A stretch of 64,000 nt of DNA. It comes from Caenorhabditis elegans. Lineage: Eukaryota; Nematoda; Chromadorea; Rhabditida; Rhabditidae. Below the pieces are notes generated by a model. It saw only the letters and a list, made by a program, of their open reading frames with translations. It was not told the DNA's origin and made no database searches. This document shows, piece after piece, positions 1 to 12,400 of this stretch (positions within the stretch are counted from its first letter, which is position 1; each line of letters starts with the position of its first letter). Location: positions 8,556,001 to 8,620,000 of the forward strand of contig NC_003283.11 of NCBI RefSeq assembly GCF_000002985.6, in the 5' to 3' direction. A program made the position numbers and the translations under genes.

Positions 1-3000
1 AGCCTGGGACCGATTGGTACACCTCCCTGCTGAATAACTTCAATCGGTTTCGATAACAAATCGGTGTACGCCCTGGGATCCTAATTGAAAAAGGATGTAG
101 TCAATCTTTCAACAGCTTCTGGTTTTCATTGGATTGGTGCTCGTTGCTCGGCTCGTCGACTTCTGGATTTCATTTTTTCTCAATTTTCATCGCTTCATCA
201 TCCGGTTTGAATGAAGCATATGAAGTCGAAGAGTAATGGATTTTATGGTCAGTTTTACGGCCATGGAGTTCGCATTAAAAACACGAGGACAACAGAAAGT
301 GGGGGAGGAGCCAGGAACAATGATGATGACAGGGAGAATGGAATCATTGAATGTGACCGCATTCTTCAAAAGTTCCACTTTTTTGAAATAAAACTACGAA
401 AAATAGTGTAAACAATCTCAGAAATTAGAAATGAGCAGAAATCTTCAGTGTGTACTTTGAAGCTTTAAAAGTTGTGCAACGTTTTAGACGTTTTAGACGT
501 ACCCATTAAACTTTCTGATGGCCCAGTTGCACTTCTAAAATATCTCAAGTTGAAAGTAATGTTACCGTAACCCAAAAACATATATTTTGCACTTAGTTCT
601 GTGAGCATTTCATTAGATAGATCATGACATAATTATATTGCTCAAAGAGCATGAAATCGGAATATGTGAGTGAACCTATATTATTCATGTCAGAGCAATA
701 TCTAGGTCTAGCATAGATCAGATCAACAAAGCTTGCAATAATTCAACTTTTATTGTTGGAATTACGTCTGAATTTTGAAGTTGGAGCATCCAATTGCCAA
801 ATATTTTGGAGATTGAAAACTTTTCAGTTTTACTTCAGGTTCGGAACCTAACAATATTGCACTTGTAGAAAAATTATTTTTCGTCGTCTTCTAAAATTGT
901 TATAGGTTTACATTTTTTACTGTGATTTCATTTTTTGTGAAGCTTTACTAAATATATGGTCGAAATGTTTGAAACTAAACTATTCTAAACCTTTGAAAAA
1001 ATTTTAATTTCAAGTGTCTAAATTATGAAAATCTGAAAAATTAAGACAGTAAACTACTTTCTCTCCAGCTACGTGATTTTAGTAAACTAAATGTATTGAT
1101 TGAATCTTGGAATTTCGTTTCTTGTGAGAATTCCTATATTTCAAATCTGTACCGACGGTTCTATAGAGCCATTTAACCCGTATCTAACCAATTTTCACCC
1201 CATTTTTCTCCGCCCCCGTCTTCGAATCCAAATTCGAACTACTAACCCAAATCTTTTCTTTCGTCAGTTCCCCTTTTTGCTTCTCCTTTTTTCTCTCTTA
1301 TTGCTGTCTTTGAGCTCGTCCAATCCGTTTTCTGCTTGTTTTTCCCACCGTCAATGTTTCGGACTCCAACAGAAGAAGAAGAAGAAGGACGAGTAGTGTA
1401 TGAGGAGGAGATGACAATGAAATAGAGCTGCGAAGAGGAGGGAAAGACTTCTAGTTTCCAAGTGCTTCAGTCCCTTCAGAAGTTTCTAGTTTTGTCCTCA
1501 TTTTTTTTGCTTGGTTTTGTTTTTGTAGAGGACCTCCAGGGTCGTGAGATATTGCAGCTCTGGTTTCAAGGTGTTTCTCGTTTGGGTATTTTTCAATTTG
1601 TTTCCCTTATCAGTATGTTTTATTATAAGCTTCTTCGTTTATAAACTCACCGTTTGCTTAATTTTCAATTGCTGTATTTTCTCATTATTCTATGCATTTT
1701 TATCTGCGGTTTCACCATTCACAACATATACGGTGAATATCCAACAAAACCAGACGTCTGCAGACCGATTTTCAATGGTCCGGTGTAGTATTTTTCAAGA
1801 TGTTCTTAAAGGGAGCAAATTTTTGGCTGAATTCATTAGATTTTAAATATTTTAGACAACAATATTTCAGGCTTTATCACTATTGAAAATACTGACTGCA
1901 AGGCACTTAAGAGTCGAACCGAAACGTGTGGCGAAAATTATATTTTTGTTTATTTATTGGGGAGATTGGTGAGGGTAAGATGAACCGCCTTTGACAAGAT
2001 GATATCATTCCTAAGTAATCAAAAACAGATAGATACTACAATTGACAATTCCAGCTCAACTTTTCTCCTAATTTTTCCGTGTTTCCGTCTATACCTTCTC
2101 TCAAAATATTTATAAAATCTTTTTTTGGTTTCAATCTCTTTGAACTTAACCATTCCAATGAAACATCTCAATCAAACATCTGCAACCAAAAGATTATCCA
2201 CCTTCTTTTTCCAAAAAAACAACGTCCATAAATTCCGGTATCTGACCTCCACATTTTGTCTCAAATTTCTTGTGTGTCTGTGAAGTATGGGTGGGAGGAG
2301 AATTGAAGAGAAGTGTTGTATGGGGTGAGTTATAGGACCTGTCAAAACAAAACGTCCGTTTGTTGTCACCTAATTCTCGTTTGTCAGTCAGCCCGCCGCA
2401 AAAAAGTTGAGATGATCAAAGATAAAGTGTGAAAATTCCTAGGTTGCTACGTTTCAAAGATTGATGGGTTTTTGTAGATTTTCGCTCAACTTGATCTGGT
2501 CAGCCCCTAGGTTTACAGTACTATATGTTTCAAGTAAGCTATAAAAATAGACAAAGAGCTTCCTGGCAGACGACCGAGTTGTATACCAACATCTCAAGTA
2601 TCCAAAATCTGCAACAGCCTCTTTTGAAGTTTGGGCTGCAATTCATAAATCTTTACAGGTATTTTTTATCAAAGTTTTTACAAATAATTCGAGGTTTTAA
2701 AAAACGAAGTGAAATTTTCTATGAGAAAAGAGAGAGAGAGAGAGAGAGAGTTCTGATAGTGAGACGAGTTCCAGCTTGCTTTTTTGAAGCCGATTTCGAA
2801 CTTGATTATCACAGATACACTCAAAATAATAAAACTGCGTGGCGTGTACTGCAGAAAACCTAATATTTAGGCCCCGCCTTTTTTTCGTCCACTCACGGGG
2901 AAAAGGCAAAATTCGGGGACCAACCAATATCAGGCCGCCGACATCTCATGGGTTCCGCGCGCCGCTATGTTTAACTCGCAGCGGGCGGAGACAGCTTGCC

Positions 3001-5268
3001 ACACCCACAACGAGTTAAACATAGCGGCGCGCAGAACCCATGAGATGTCGGCGGTCTGATATTGGTTGGTCCCCGAATTTTGCCTTTTCCCCGTGAGTGG
3101 ACGATAAAAAGGCGGGGCCTAATTATGAGGTTTTCTGCAGTACACTCCACGCAGTTTTATTATTTCGAGTGTAGGCACAGTTAAGTTTTCATTTTCAAAA
3201 AAAAACAAAATTATATTCCACATTTGAAGATATTCTAAAAACTCTACCCAAGAGCAGGCGTGGAGTTGTGTTCTGTAAAGTTTCGTAGCAACCTATAATT
3301 TTGGAATCTCAGAACAATTTTTGAAGAGAACGCTTCTTAAAAGTTTAGATTTAAAAAAGGAACATGAACAGAACACGCTTTCTCAGTGGTTATTTAAATT
3401 TCGGTTGGTTTCGAATATGATACAAAACTCAATAGGGTTTTATACACTCTTGTACACTTTTAACCAATAATATAATTTCGCTCTACCGTTTTTTTTTCAT
3501 TGAGCTTTCAAAACCACCATTTTTTCACCGACTTATCGCATCATCCTCATTTTACACTTTAGCCATACTTTATGACACGATGCAATAAAGAAAAAAAGAA
3601 TTGGGAGAAAATCGATGGTGGCTGTGATGGCTTCTTTATGACTACATACATTGTTTTCAGTTTGAAGAGGAAGAAGCTTGAGAGCAATGAGTCAAAAAAG
3701 GTATATGATTGCATGGAAAGTGGTGGTGAAAAGGGGACGTTTTGTTACACCGTGTCAAAAGAGATTGTGATAAATCTTTGCCTCTCGTGGGTCTCTGTGC
3801 TCTTTATTTTCTGTTGCCACCCTCGACCCGGGGGGACAGATATATCTTTTAATTTTTTGCTACTTTTGTGAGTTATATACCAATTTGTGATTCTTCTAGT
3901 CTATTACTATCTTTTGATCTTAGAAGCTTCTATATCAGAATCCTCAGTAGTTTCCTTTAAAACATATGTTCGTCTCATCTCCCCGCCAACCGCACCTGTC
4001 ACTTATCATGTCATCATGAACAAGAGAAGAAGCTTGGCGACGATTTGAGAGTGCACAATTTATGTGCATTCTTTGAGATGAGCTCTTCAAAGAATACGAG
4101 CTTCGTTTGTTTGAAAGTTTTTTATCACTTCATTGTGTTTAAATTATTTATTTTGGTTGACTTCCAAGATCTCACTTTTTCAAGGTAACTTGTAAAGGTA
4201 TTTGAGTATAATTTTATGCTACAGCTGATATGGATCATAAACTAAGCTTTCATTGAAAAAATATTTGAAGTGTTTCCAAGTAGATTCCAAAATCCTTCTT
4301 GGTATCCTAAAGTACAACTTTCCTTGAAACAAAACAAATTTAAATTAGGTCAATCAGTGAGTGCCGCCTAAATTTGTTTTGTTGTACTTCTATCATTCCG
4401 AGAACAAGTGCCTTTGGTCGATTTTCTGCAAAACTGTTGATATTGGCTCAAAATTCACGTAGTCTGTAGCCTTTTTTCACACCAAGCCGGATTACTTTCT
4501 GAGGATCCGATTTCAAAAATTCACAAGTCTGTGATGCGTATTTTTAACTTTTTCTCTCAATTTTCTGAACTCTTGGAACAATAATAGGATTTTTGTGAGA
4601 AATTTTGGATTCTTGGGGATCGTAGTTTTCAGGCGTATTTCCTAATATCAAAATGCAGAAAATTGTATTTCTTCAAGTGTTCGATATTTTTTGGAAACTA
4701 TCTTAAAACTTAGGTTAAATTTTTTAAAGAAAAGTTTTTTCGTAAACTTCGCCTCTCATATTGACAAATACTGATGATGAGAAAATTATAATATTATTTT
4801 ATAAACTGGTCCGAATACCTTAATACTGATTGATTAAATCAAGAATGAAACCCAATAGTTTTTCCCAGTAGGTAGTTGGAACTTAGACGCATCTATCTTT
4901 TTCCAGATTCCATGAAAGTGTTCACCAACATTTTTCAATTGAATTTATGCATAAATCTTGAACCCGTATTGTTTTTCAGTCATAATTCATGTCTTCATCA
5001 GTCACCGTCTTGTTCTTCTCTTCCCCTTCTTTTTTCTGTCTGAATGCCAAAAATGAATTGGTCGGTGTCACCAGCCAACTCTCCAGAGGCTTCATGCAAC
5101 CCTTTCACACATTTTTTTGTGTTCCTTTTAAACTTTGCAACACTTCTTCTGTTTACGGATGTACATTCACTTTTAAAGATTTTTTCAGTAGAAGATGTTT
5201 TAATTATTATTTCAGATAAACCTTAAATATTAAATCAATGCTTTTCTTTCCCTGATTCTCATGTCCGT
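1..5268. other. Upstream intergenic region, no supportable gene
   Basis: No open frame here shows a recognisable domain or a chain of consistent splice sites. The sequence is AT-rich with pyrimidine tracts (about 1,190-1,340), a short GA microsatellite (about 2,728-2,749), and one large palindromic element described separately. A good splice acceptor lies at about 4,980, followed by an ATG at 4,989. That could be a 5' untranslated or alternative leader exon for acr-16, but its frame does not continue into a known part of the receptor, so I do not call it. The segment probably includes the acr-16 promoter. Confidence 0.6.
2817..3172. mobile_element. Long palindromic (foldback) MITE-like element
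   Basis: The two halves are near-perfect reverse complements. The left arm runs from ACACTCAAAATAATAAAAC at 2,817 to about 2,970, and the right arm ends with GTTTTATTATTTCGAGTGT at about 3,172. The arms are roughly 155-160 bp each and are separated by a short GC-rich loop (about 2,976-3,010). The arms are much richer in G+C than the flanks. There is no coding capacity, so this is a non-autonomous foldback or MITE-type element. I did not identify its family or a clear target duplication. Confidence 0.85.
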
Positions 5269-8073
5269 ATGTCTGTCTGCACCCTTCTCATCTCGTGCGC
5301 AATTCTTGCGGCACCGACTCTCGGATCACTGCAGGAGCGCAGATTGTATGAGGATTTGATGAGAAATTATAACAATCTGGAACGTCCTGTTGCAAATCAT
5401 TCCGAGCCAGTTACAGTACATCTAAAGGTATTTTTAAATTTATTTTTGATCTAAAAATACGATGAATGTATGTTTTCGAACCATTTGAAAATTCTTCCAA
5501 AAACCAGAGTTCGTTTTTTGCTGGTAAATTTCTAGATGAATTTCATTTTTTGTCTTCTGAAGATATTCCAAATACAGTAATAAAGTTATGTCTACTAGAA
5601 CAATTTGATATTTTATTTCAAAACGGTTACTGTATCTAAATAATAGTAATTGTAATTAATTTTTTGAAAAAATTAATGTAAATTTAACTTCAGGTAGCCC
5701 TCCAACAAATAATTGACGTAGACGAGAAAAATCAAGTAGTTTATGTAAATGCATGGCTGGATTATGTAAGTTTTTGGTACTTTATTTAAAAAAAAAATTA
5801 AATTTCATGTATTCCAGACATGGAACGACTATAATTTGGTTTGGGATAAAGCTGAATACGGTAACATCACAGATGTCCGTTTTCCAGCTGGAAAGATCTG
5901 GAAACCAGATGTTCTATTATATAACAGTGTTGACACAAATTTTGATTCAACGTATCAAACCAATATGATTGTGTATTCAACTGGCTTGGTGCATTGGGTT
6001 CCACCGGGAATATTTAAGATTTCATGTAAAATTGATATTCAGTGGTTTCCATTTGACGAGCAAAAATGTTTCTTTAAAGTAAGTTTTTACTGTTTTTTTT
6101 TTAAATTTAAATGAGAAATAATTAATTTAAAAATTTTTCAGTTTGGTTCATGGACTTATGACGGTTATAAACTTGATCTTCAACCAGCAACGGGTGGATT
6201 TGATATCAGTGAATATATTTCAAACGGAGAATGGGCTTTACCTTGTAAGTTGAAAGATATTGAAAAATCAAAATGAACTCTTTCTTATTAAGTTTTTGCC
6301 CAACTTTTTACCCACTTCTGGAAAAAAAATTTCAGGAAGTTTTTCATTTTCTACCTGAAATCTAGATCTATAGCTTTTAAAGTAAACTATAAATTATTTG
6401 TTTTATTCAACGTTTTTGACACATGTGGGAAAGTTTACAGTGACAACTGTGGAGCGAAACGAAAAGTTTTATGATTGCTGTCCGGAACCTTATCCAGATG
6501 TTCATTTTTATCTTCACATGAGACGGCGAACTCTTTATTACGGTATGTTTTATTTAAATATCATTTGAAGGAGTTCAATTTTTAGGGTTCAACTTAATTA
6601 TGCCATGTATATTGACAACTCTTATGACACTTCTAGGATTCACACTTCCTCCTGATGCAGGAGAGAAAATCACTCTTCGTAAGTGAATTCTTGAATTTGA
6701 TTTTTATTAAAAACATATTAAACTTCAGAAATCACGGTCTTACTTTCAATTTGCTTCTTTTTGAGTATTGTTTCGGAGATGTCACCTCCAACATCGGAAG
6801 CTGTTCCTTTACTAGGTAATTCTGGTGAATTGAATAAATATAATGAAGTTATCAAATTGTGCAGGTATATTTTTTACGTGTTGTATGATTGTGGTTACTG
6901 CATCGACAGTCTTCACCGTCTACGTTCTCAACTTACATTACCGTACTCCGGAGACCCACGATATGGGACCATGGGTTAGTTTTTCAGAAGATTGTACCAT
7001 ATAATCTAAAGAGTGGATTACTGTCAATAAAGACCATGAGGAAGATCTGAAAATAGGATCTTTTCGTATTTCTAGATTCTTTCATATTCTAACGCGACAG
7101 ACAGTGAGTAAAACAAATTTAGACAATAATCTGAAAAGTGGCAGATCACATTCAAAATAAACTTATTCAGACACGTAACCTCCTTCTCTATTGGATTCCA
7201 TGGATTCTTCGAATGAAACGACCCGGTCACAACTTGACATATGCTTCACTTCCATCATTATTTTCCACTAAGCCAAATCGTCACTCGGAATCATTGATCC
7301 GTAACATCAAAGACAATGAACATTCACTTTCACGAGCAAACTCATTTGATGCCGATTGTCGATTGAATCAATATATTATGACACAATCTGTTAGTAATGG
7401 GTTGACAAGTCTTGGCAGTATTCCAAGTACAATGATTTCATCAAATGGTACAACTACAGACGTCTCACAACAGGCGACACTTCTGATTCTTCACAGAATA
7501 TACCATGAATTGAAGATTGTTACGAAGAGAATGATAGAAGGTGATAAGGAAGAACAGGCATGCAATAATTGGAAATTTGCGGCCATGGTACGTACATATA
7601 TTTCTCGGAAGATTGAAAATTTTTAAGACATAAGTCCTATTATTACCCAGACGTAACATTTTGCGAATTCTGCGACAAAGATACGGTAACCGGTCTCGAC
7701 ATGACAATTTTTTTGAAATATAAAAACACTGCGCGCCTTTAAATATTACTGTAATTTCAAACTTTCGTTGCTGCAAAATTTTCATCGAGTTTTCATTGTT
7801 TTCTATGAAAATTTATATTTGAAAACTAACCTTTAAAGGCGCACATCCGCTTGTATTTAATGAAAAATTTTCGCGTCGAGATCGGGAACCGTATTCTTGA
7901 CGCAAATATTGCAAAAGCTCGCACCTCAGTAATAGTGCTATTAGTTTGAAAAAATTTAAAATAAAACTAGAAACTTTTAGGTTGTGGACCGCCTTTGTTT
8001 ATACGTCTTCACAATATTCATAATTGTTTCAACGATTGGAATTTTCTGGTCAGCACCGTATCTTGTCGCCTAA
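5269..8073 (+). CDS. acr-16: Nicotinic acetylcholine receptor alpha subunit ACR-16
   Basis: Cys-loop ligand-gated cation channel subunit of 498 residues, the worm alpha7-like subunit that forms levamisole-insensitive receptors at the neuromuscular junction (family knowledge). Ten exons read in frame: 5269-5427, 5694-5765, 5818-6078, 6142-6244, 6441-6542, 6586-6678, 6729-6815, 6865-6974, 7171-7587, 7981-8073. The protein starts with a signal peptide ([20 protein letters not shown]). The ligand-binding domain carries the Cys-loop ([15 protein letters not shown]) and the vicinal CC of alpha subunits (FYDCCPEP). Three membrane helices follow, including the pore helix near GEKITLQITVLLSI. The long M3-M4 loop is in the 417-bp exon and M4 ends in SAPYLVA. 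The start is the ATG that opens the signal peptide; an upstream ATG at 5261 is out of frame. A polyadenylation signal AATAAA lies at 8327. The last intron contains a MITE. Confidence 0.97.
7660..7912. mobile_element. MITE in last intron of acr-16 (same family as 60,350-60,555)
   Basis: Inverted-repeat element. The left end reads GATACGGTAACCGGTCTCGA and the right end, reverse-complemented, reads GAATACGGTTCCCGATCTCG. Inside each end there is also an inverted GCGCCTTTAAA motif. A second copy with the same ends lies downstream of smk-1. There is no coding capacity. The arms have diverged, so this copy is old. Confidence 0.75.
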
Positions 8074-8567
8074 TGATGAAAGTTTACTTGTAATTAATAT
8101 TTAATCAACTGTTCTTCTTCTTCTTTGTTTTTTTTTCTTTGTAATATTCATTGCTTTCGAGCTTTCAAATAGTCATTTTGTTCCTTTCGTTCCATCTGAA
8201 TTGTGATTTTTGACACATCTTCTTCGCTGTCCTCCTCCTCTTTGATTAGTCTTTTCAATCTTCGCTTCTATGCCGACGTATTTATATCGTTCGAAAAGAA
8301 ACTTTTTTGATCACTGTGATTCATTCAATAAACTATTTGAATTTCTGACTGAAAAATCCGCAAAAGAGAGGAATTTGAAAATGAAATGAGGTGCAGATAA
8401 ACTTAACGAATACAATAGAAAACAAATCACAATTCAATAAATTATGTGGAAAATGGAAGGTAAAGAAGGGCTGGGAAGCAATTTTCAGGAAAATGAGGAT
8501 GAAATACAATGGAAAGCCCAGAGGACTACAACCAGTGGAATTGGATCTAGAAACAAAAAAAATGATA
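8074..8567. other. Convergent 3' intergenic region
   Basis: Short space between the 3' ends of acr-16 (+) and SRP14 (-). It holds the acr-16 untranslated region with AATAAA at 8327-8332 and TC-rich runs at 8,110-8,250. The open frames crossing it read into antisense of the SRP14 exon and show no domain. I see no further gene. Confidence 0.6.
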
Positions 8568-9171
8568 TTAGGCCTTCGTGGCACCTGTCTTCTTTTTCTC
8601 ATCGTCCGTCTTTTTCCTCTTCTCCAAGTTGACCATTTGTGCGACAATTATGGCAGAATATTGAGTGTGGAACTTGTTAACTTCTTTTGCTTTCACCTGA
8701 AAAAACGAAACTGTGGTTGATTCGCGATTTTGTTTAAAATTACTGAAAATAGGCCGTAATAAAAGAAAAAAAACTAAAAATTCTTAAATTGTTTTTTTCA
8801 AAAAGAATTAGCTCGTTTTTATTGTTGCAAATTTTTATAAATTCGTTTAGTTTTATTCGGTCTACTAACCTCTGTGGCAATCTTTTTGCTTCCCCATTTG
8901 GCTCGAAAGATACATGAAATTTCGTCACCCTCTTTGAACGTGCTTCCTTTTGGCATCGCTTTGGTTCGACCGTCATCTGAAAACGTTTCATTAAATTTTT
9001 ATAATTTTTTAAAAATTCTTTTATATTTTTTAGGAGTTATGATTTTTCGAACTTACATGGCTTCATTGTAACATATACACTTTTTGGTCCTCGAATCTTT
9101 GAATCTCTATAAAATGCCGTCAGCTTTTGCAGGAATTGGTCGTTGGGAATATGTTGTTCAACTGCCGACAT
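8568..9171 (-). CDS. SRP14: Signal recognition particle 14 kDa subunit (SRP14)
   Basis: Small basic RNA-binding protein of 116 residues that, with SRP9, forms the Alu domain of the signal recognition particle and causes elongation arrest (family knowledge). Three exons on the minus strand: 9171-9057, 8976-8870, 8696-8568. The first exon gives NDQFLQKLTAFYRDSK and KSVYVTMKPYDGRTK, matching the SRP14 fold and its conserved DGRTKxxPKG stretch. The middle exon continues GDEISCIFRAKWGSKKI. The C-terminus is lysine-rich (EKRKKTDDEKKK) as in other SRP14 proteins. A splice-acceptor-like TTTTTAG lies just upstream of the ATG, as expected for trans-splicing. The gene begins about 240 bp downstream of the FOCAD-like stop codon in the same direction, so the two may form an operon. 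Confidence 0.93.
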
Positions 9172-9408
9172 TCTTCTAAAAATACGTTTTTTGAAGGTAC
9201 AAAAAAACTAACGGTACACAAGTAGATATCGGCAGAAATACCGTTTGAAAAATCAAAATAAATAAAAATCGTGACAAAATAAATATGTATATTGCAATTG
9301 TAACCGAACAAAATAGGAGACACCAGTCGAAATACTCATATAACATTTGATAGTATTTAAAACAATAACTAATAATAAATAAGGAGATCGTTGAGAGAAA
9401 AGGAATAA

Positions 9409-12400
9409 TCATTTTCCAACATCTGCAATACCAAGAAGAGATTTCCAGAACTCATCGGTTTGAGTAAGAAGGTTCGGGAAGGTCTCATTTGGGTAGGCAG
9501 AGACAATCATGGCGAGCAAGTCTGAAAATATACATTTAAATAAATAAATTCAATTAAATATGAGTGCAGCACCTGTTGCCCCTTCTGTGTGCCAATATTC
9601 GTAATATTGTTTTTCCGGCCCATCCACATAATACGACAAAAATGACCCGAACTGAAAATATGAGTTTTGCGATACATTATAAAAATTCTATTGAAAATAA
9701 ACTCACATGGTGAGCATTGGATTTCATTTCTGGAGCTTCAACAATCCATTTGTAAAATGGTTGCTTAGCAGCGATCATCATCGCAGGAACATGTTCTTGA
9801 TTTTCAAACCAACACAATGGAATTTCGACAGTATCATTGTTGCTGACGATGATTGAAAGAAAGATGGAAAAGAATGATTGCATAGATCCGCCGAATGTTC
9901 TTGCGATGCGGCTTGCAGTAATCACGTCGAGAAGCTTTTCAAATCTCATCTTCCTTGAAAGTGTTCTTGATTCGTGAGAGATCAATGCACAAATCGCATT
10001 CTTCTTCGAATTACTCTCCTCCTTGCCAAAAATGTCACAAATTCTTCTGATGTTCATCTTTTCACCTCTGCGAGCTTCCAACCATACATCAAAGCAGTTG
10101 GAAATTTGACCTCCGAATGCGTCTGGATCTTTTATCGAGTTCAGAATTGGATCAGTAATTCCAGAAATGTCAAACAGTTTCGGAAGACATTTCATCAAAA
10201 AGTTATGAACAGTTGAATCTTTTTGTAGATCTGATAGAGCCATTGAAAGCTTTTTCGATGTTTCAACATCTTCTTTTCTCGCTTGAACGGCCATTTGAAC
10301 AAGAATCATCGTAAACTCCTTTCTAGGGAACAATTTTGAAACCGATCGTAGATTTTCAGAAAGTACCAAAAGTTCCTTCACAGTCAAAGAACTCGAAAAA
10401 TGGAAAATTACTTCTGAGATATTTTGTTCACATGCCAACGTAATCATCGCCAAACGAGCATCCGTATCAGCTTTTGTCCATTCCGATCTTTCTAAGAACT
10501 TCATCCAGTCAATTGGTGGAAGGAATCGTCCATCATTTCTTCTGTGATTAACAAGACAGCGGATGATGTTTCGAAGAGTTTCCGGTTTGACATTTATTTT
10601 CTTATCGAACAACTGAAGAATTCCTTTCAATATGCCTTCAGGTAACTTTCCAGCTGGTATGACCATTTTGCTGCGACCTGTTCCAGAGATTAGAGCTAAC
10701 TCAGCTAATCCTTCGTAGATTTTTCTCCTCACTTCATTGTTTCCATTATTCCAAAGTTTTTCAAGAACTTTCTTATTATTCTGTTCTATTTCTTTAAGAT
10801 CTTTTTTTGGAGAGGAAATCAATCCATTAAAGAACTTTTCAATACTTTCATCATCAACCAGCTCCGTTTCTTCATACTTTTCTGTCTTCTCGTCAATAAC
10901 TATATTGTACGCAACTTCAAACGCTTTCGCACTCATCTGACTAGCACCGTAAGCCTCCGCAGTCACCCACATCATTTTTCGATCAGGAATTTCCTCTTTC
11001 TTAAGCTCTTTCGTGGAATCTTGCAATAAACTGACAAGCATCCGATCATCAGTGAGTCCAACATCTTCATCATTGTAAAATGCAGCAACACTTGGGTTTA
11101 AATACAGAAGACGCAAACAGAATATGGCAGTGAGTAGGGAAGACTTATTTGAATGGGTTATCAATTGATATATTGGCTCATTTTTCGCAACTCGTTTCTC
11201 CTTCAAATTTTTCGGCAAGCGGGTAGCAACAAACTCATAAACGGATAACAACCACGGATTCTGAGCCTTGGATACTTCTTCAACTTGTTCATCATTCTCG
11301 ATGTTTCTAAGCTGTTGATCGATAGCATCTGCCAAAGCTGTGAGCATCATCATTATATTGTCAACTGACTCAGCCTTGTTCGTTAAACTTGTTCGCCCAG
11401 TATTGATGATCTGATCTCTTGCCCAGAGAATATCGTTACTTTTCGACTCAGTGAGCACGTGGAGCACTTCTCTGATACATATTCTCCATCCAGCCATCAA
11501 TCGAATCATTTCATCGTGTGAACTTGCTGGAACAACATTTTCCAAACAGGATTGAAGGAGGCGCACAGATGCTTGAGCCCGATTGGTAGGGCCTGTGAGC
11601 TGAAGAATAGATGCAGATAATGAGAGTGAAGCTGACCAGAACCATGGTTCATTCTTATTTTCAATAATCAATTTATCTTTGAAGGTATCCACTTTTGTGA
11701 GCAACGGTGAAACATTGACATCCTGAGCACTAGTATTGTATAGTGGTCGTTGGTACGATTCAACTTCTTTGTGCAAACACAGACTCAGGAAGTCGATAAA
11801 TCCATTTTGAACTTCTTTTCTTAATTTGACGAATAGAGTGGCAAATTGTGCAGGATTTATTTTCAGTCCTTTTTCGAGTTCATCCAATTCAAATGCTCCT
11901 AGCGATCTCCACGCTTCTGAAGCAACTGTGTGATTATCGTTTTGTTTGAGATTTGCTAGCTCCTCGATACAAGACATTCTCAAAATCCGAGCCTGTTCCT
12001 CGTTTTCTTCAGGGATAGTGGATGTTGATAATAACCGACAATACGTTCCTAATGATTGCTCGCAACCTCTTTGCCTGGCTCTTTTTGTAAGCATGGATCT
12101 TGCGCCTATTGTATCAAGAACTCCACACTTGATCAAATCGGTAACAGCATCCACAATGGCAGCCAACCGAGGTCCTGTACATTCTTTTAATGAATTGCTG
12201 ATCTTTGAAAGAGCTTTTTCGTTGTCTTCCCTGCAAATTCTTTAGTTGAAGTGAGAAATTTCAGGAAATGTGATTTTTGTTTATTTCAGAAATGATACAA
12301 AACTTACGTTACTTTGCAGCACTCCTTCAATAAATGAAGCTCCGCATAAAATGATTCGTCGGACCCATCATCCCTCTTCAAGGCGCAGAGACTAGTCATT

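Noticed and set aside
3572-3871. 99-codon plus-strand frame
   Set aside because: No domain, no homologous pattern, no supporting splice or promoter signals.
4338-4383. Short hairpin of AAACAAATTTAAATTAGG type
   Set aside because: Small AT-rich inverted repeat with no further signals; could be chance.
9974-12245. Plus-strand frames inside the FOCAD-like gene
   Set aside because: Antisense shadows of a long coding exon.
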